DNA from: Nothopassalora personata
Lineage: Eukaryota; Ascomycota; Dothideomycetes; Mycosphaerellales; Mycosphaerellaceae
DNA length: 64,000 nucleotides
Direction: 5' to 3'
NCBI GenBank assembly: GCA_033816765.1
Contig: CM066289.1
Span: 372,001-436,000 of the forward strand
Under the pieces are notes generated by a model that was given only the letters and a program-made list of their open reading frames with translations, ran no database searches and was not told the origin of the DNA. A program made the position numbers and the translations under genes. How positions within the stretch are numbered: position 1 is the first letter of the stretch; each line of letters starts with the position of its first letter. Below, piece by piece: positions 62,788-64,000 of this stretch.

Positions 62788-64000
62788 TTCGATAGTATCT
62801 AGTTCGTTTATTTATTATTCCGGTACTAGTAACTAACGTCCGTTCTATTCTAGATCTTAGTTTTCTTTATTATCGTTATCGAAGCAAGATTCGTCTATAT
62901 CTACTTCTTAGAGCTTATTTCGTCCGTATTAAGCTCCTAGGGTTCCTACTAGCTATCGTAGCTAGTACCCTACGCCTAACTTAGCGTCGTAGTAGGTTTA
63001 ACACGAGTCCTAGTAATAGAATTGCTAATAAAGGCTTCCGTAACTATGTCGAGATTTCTTCTCGACTTTATAGTTAACTCCTCGTACTATTATGCTAAAT
63101 AATCTAATAGTCTTTAATTGTTAGGCATTCGGTAGTAGTGTATGTTATTAAATATAGTATCCTCCTCGTCCTTATAAGGGGTTTAGGAGAGGCGTCGTAA
63201 CCCGGTTACTTTCCTTCTCCTCTACTCTTAGGTATAGTTAAATTGTCGGGGTCTAATACTACTCCTAGATTTGTCTACCTTTAGTTATATTATATTAAAT
63301 TGCTTACGGCGTACGATATTTTTACCGCGGCAATCCCGCGCTATATAGCCTTCCTTACTATAGATATAGTATATAACTTTTCCTTTTCCTTTAAAGGGCT
63401 TTTCGTAGCCCCTACTCTTATTAATCTTCCGTCCTCGTTAGGTAACGTCTAGTTCTATTAGCTATAGTCTATAATAGGGCTAGCTTTATCGTAAGAATTC
63501 TCCCTTCGTAATATATCCTCCTAAGGGTTTACGATCTAGAGTATATCCTACTATACCTCCTATTTTAGAATCGTATTTCTTTTCCTAGTATCGTTCCTAG
63601 AGCTAGTTATTAATGTCGATCGACGCCTTTATTAGCTCTTCGAGGTTAGTAATCTATCCCCCGTGTCTTATTAACTCGTCCTTAACGGAGTCCTTAAGCC
63701 TACGTCGGAATATAGTTATTAACGCCGTCTAGTCCTATCCGGTAATCTGTCCGTATTCTTCGAATTTAGCGGCATACTCTAAAGTAGACGTCTTCTACTT
63801 TAGGTGTTAAATGATTCGTATAGCCTATTAGACTTCGTTCGAGGTTCTAAAGATTAACTTTATCTTATCTTTAAAAAGGGTATAGCTCCTAAACATTCCG
63901 GTAGGGTCTTGTCGTCCTATACCTTTAAGGTATTCCTTAAGGTAAGGTTTAATCTAGTTCTACGCGCTTCCGCGAAGGAACGTAATAGTAAAGATAGTTC
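62788..64000 (-). pseudogene. gag part of element C, RIP-inactivated, runs off the window
   Basis: Directly continues element C after D. It is collinear with the gag region of B (zinc-knuckle relic near 63,380-63,320) and contains many TAG/TAA stops. The right end is truncated by the window border. Confidence 0.83.

Larger units (their letters stand above)
33120..64000. other. RIP-saturated nested retrotransposon block
   Basis: Across this interval, except element A and two solo LTRs, the dinucleotides CA and TG are nearly absent while TA, CTA and TAG are very common. Lines such as 33,241-33,300 and 34,501-34,560 contain neither CA nor TG. Reconstructable frames are broken only by TAG and TAA (from TGG and CAA/CAG), not TGA. 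That is the signature of repeat-induced point mutation acting on CpA. GC content stays moderate because CpG, CpC and CpT cytosines were spared. Confidence 0.93.
50644..64000. mobile_element. element C: oldest Gypsy chromovirus, interrupted by B and D
   Basis: Its left LTR resumes at 50,644-50,802 after the B insertion. The internal part runs 50,803-55,509, is interrupted by element D, and continues from 62,788 past the window edge. gag-pol is on the minus strand and is more severely RIP-mutated than B. Its right LTR is outside the window. Confidence 0.88.

Overview
The window looks like a piece of a filamentous ascomycete genome, most likely a dothideomycete. It has short GT-AG introns of about 45-210 nt, an AbaA-type TEA-domain regulator, LC8 and Mrd1 genes of fungal type, and a large block carrying a very strong repeat-induced point mutation (RIP) signature: CpA/TpG almost erased, TpA raised. 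No species call is possible from sequence alone.

Bases 1-33,120 are ordinary, fairly gene-dense, unmutated chromosome. Genes I can support, in order, are: a frameshifted SnoaL-like relic; a secreted Pro/Tyr-rich wall protein (-); an AAAP amino-acid transporter (-, 4 exons); an AbaA-like TEA factor (-, 2 exons); the rRNA-processing factor Mrd1 (-, 3 exons); dynein light chain LC8 (+, 6 exons); a small zinc-ribbon protein (+, 3 exons); an aldose-1-epimerase broken by one in-frame TAA (+); a decayed 2EXR/F-box-like relic (-); an NAD(P)-dependent SDR (-); a TIR-bounded DNA transposon at 24,018-26,466 that splits a 2EXR-like host gene; an NmrA-like reductase (-); an F-box protein (-); an ABM-domain protein (-, 3 exons); and an MFS DHA1-type transporter (-).

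Bases 33,120-64,000 are a nested LTR-retrotransposon heap. It opens with four 20-bp tandem repeats and a RIP-destroyed integrase-type gene. The layers can be resolved by target-site duplications. Element C (oldest, LTR ~35,874-36,051 plus 50,644-50,802, running off the right edge) was hit in its left LTR by element B (TSD TTAGC). Element B was hit four bases into its own left LTR by element A (TSD CTGTT). Element C was also hit in its gag/pol by element D (TSD TCTTC). Two unmutated solo LTRs sit in B (46,427-46,761, TSD ACGTA) and in D (60,564-60,759, TSD TTTTC). Element A (36,056-43,355) is an intact Ty3/Gypsy chromovirus with identical 184-bp LTRs, an open gag and a pol in the -1 frame, and no visible RIP. 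B, C and D are RIP-killed chromoviruses with gag-pol on the minus strand.

The most unusual content is: a textbook-like -1 frameshift signal at the gag-pol junction of A; a probable Tf1-style self-priming site in A; a conserved antisense Cys-motif/coiled-coil ORF just inside one LTR of B, C and D; a 74-nt tRNA-like module in B and C; and the DNA transposon that keeps only a helix-turn-helix protein and carries an intact 540-aa ORF of unknown function.
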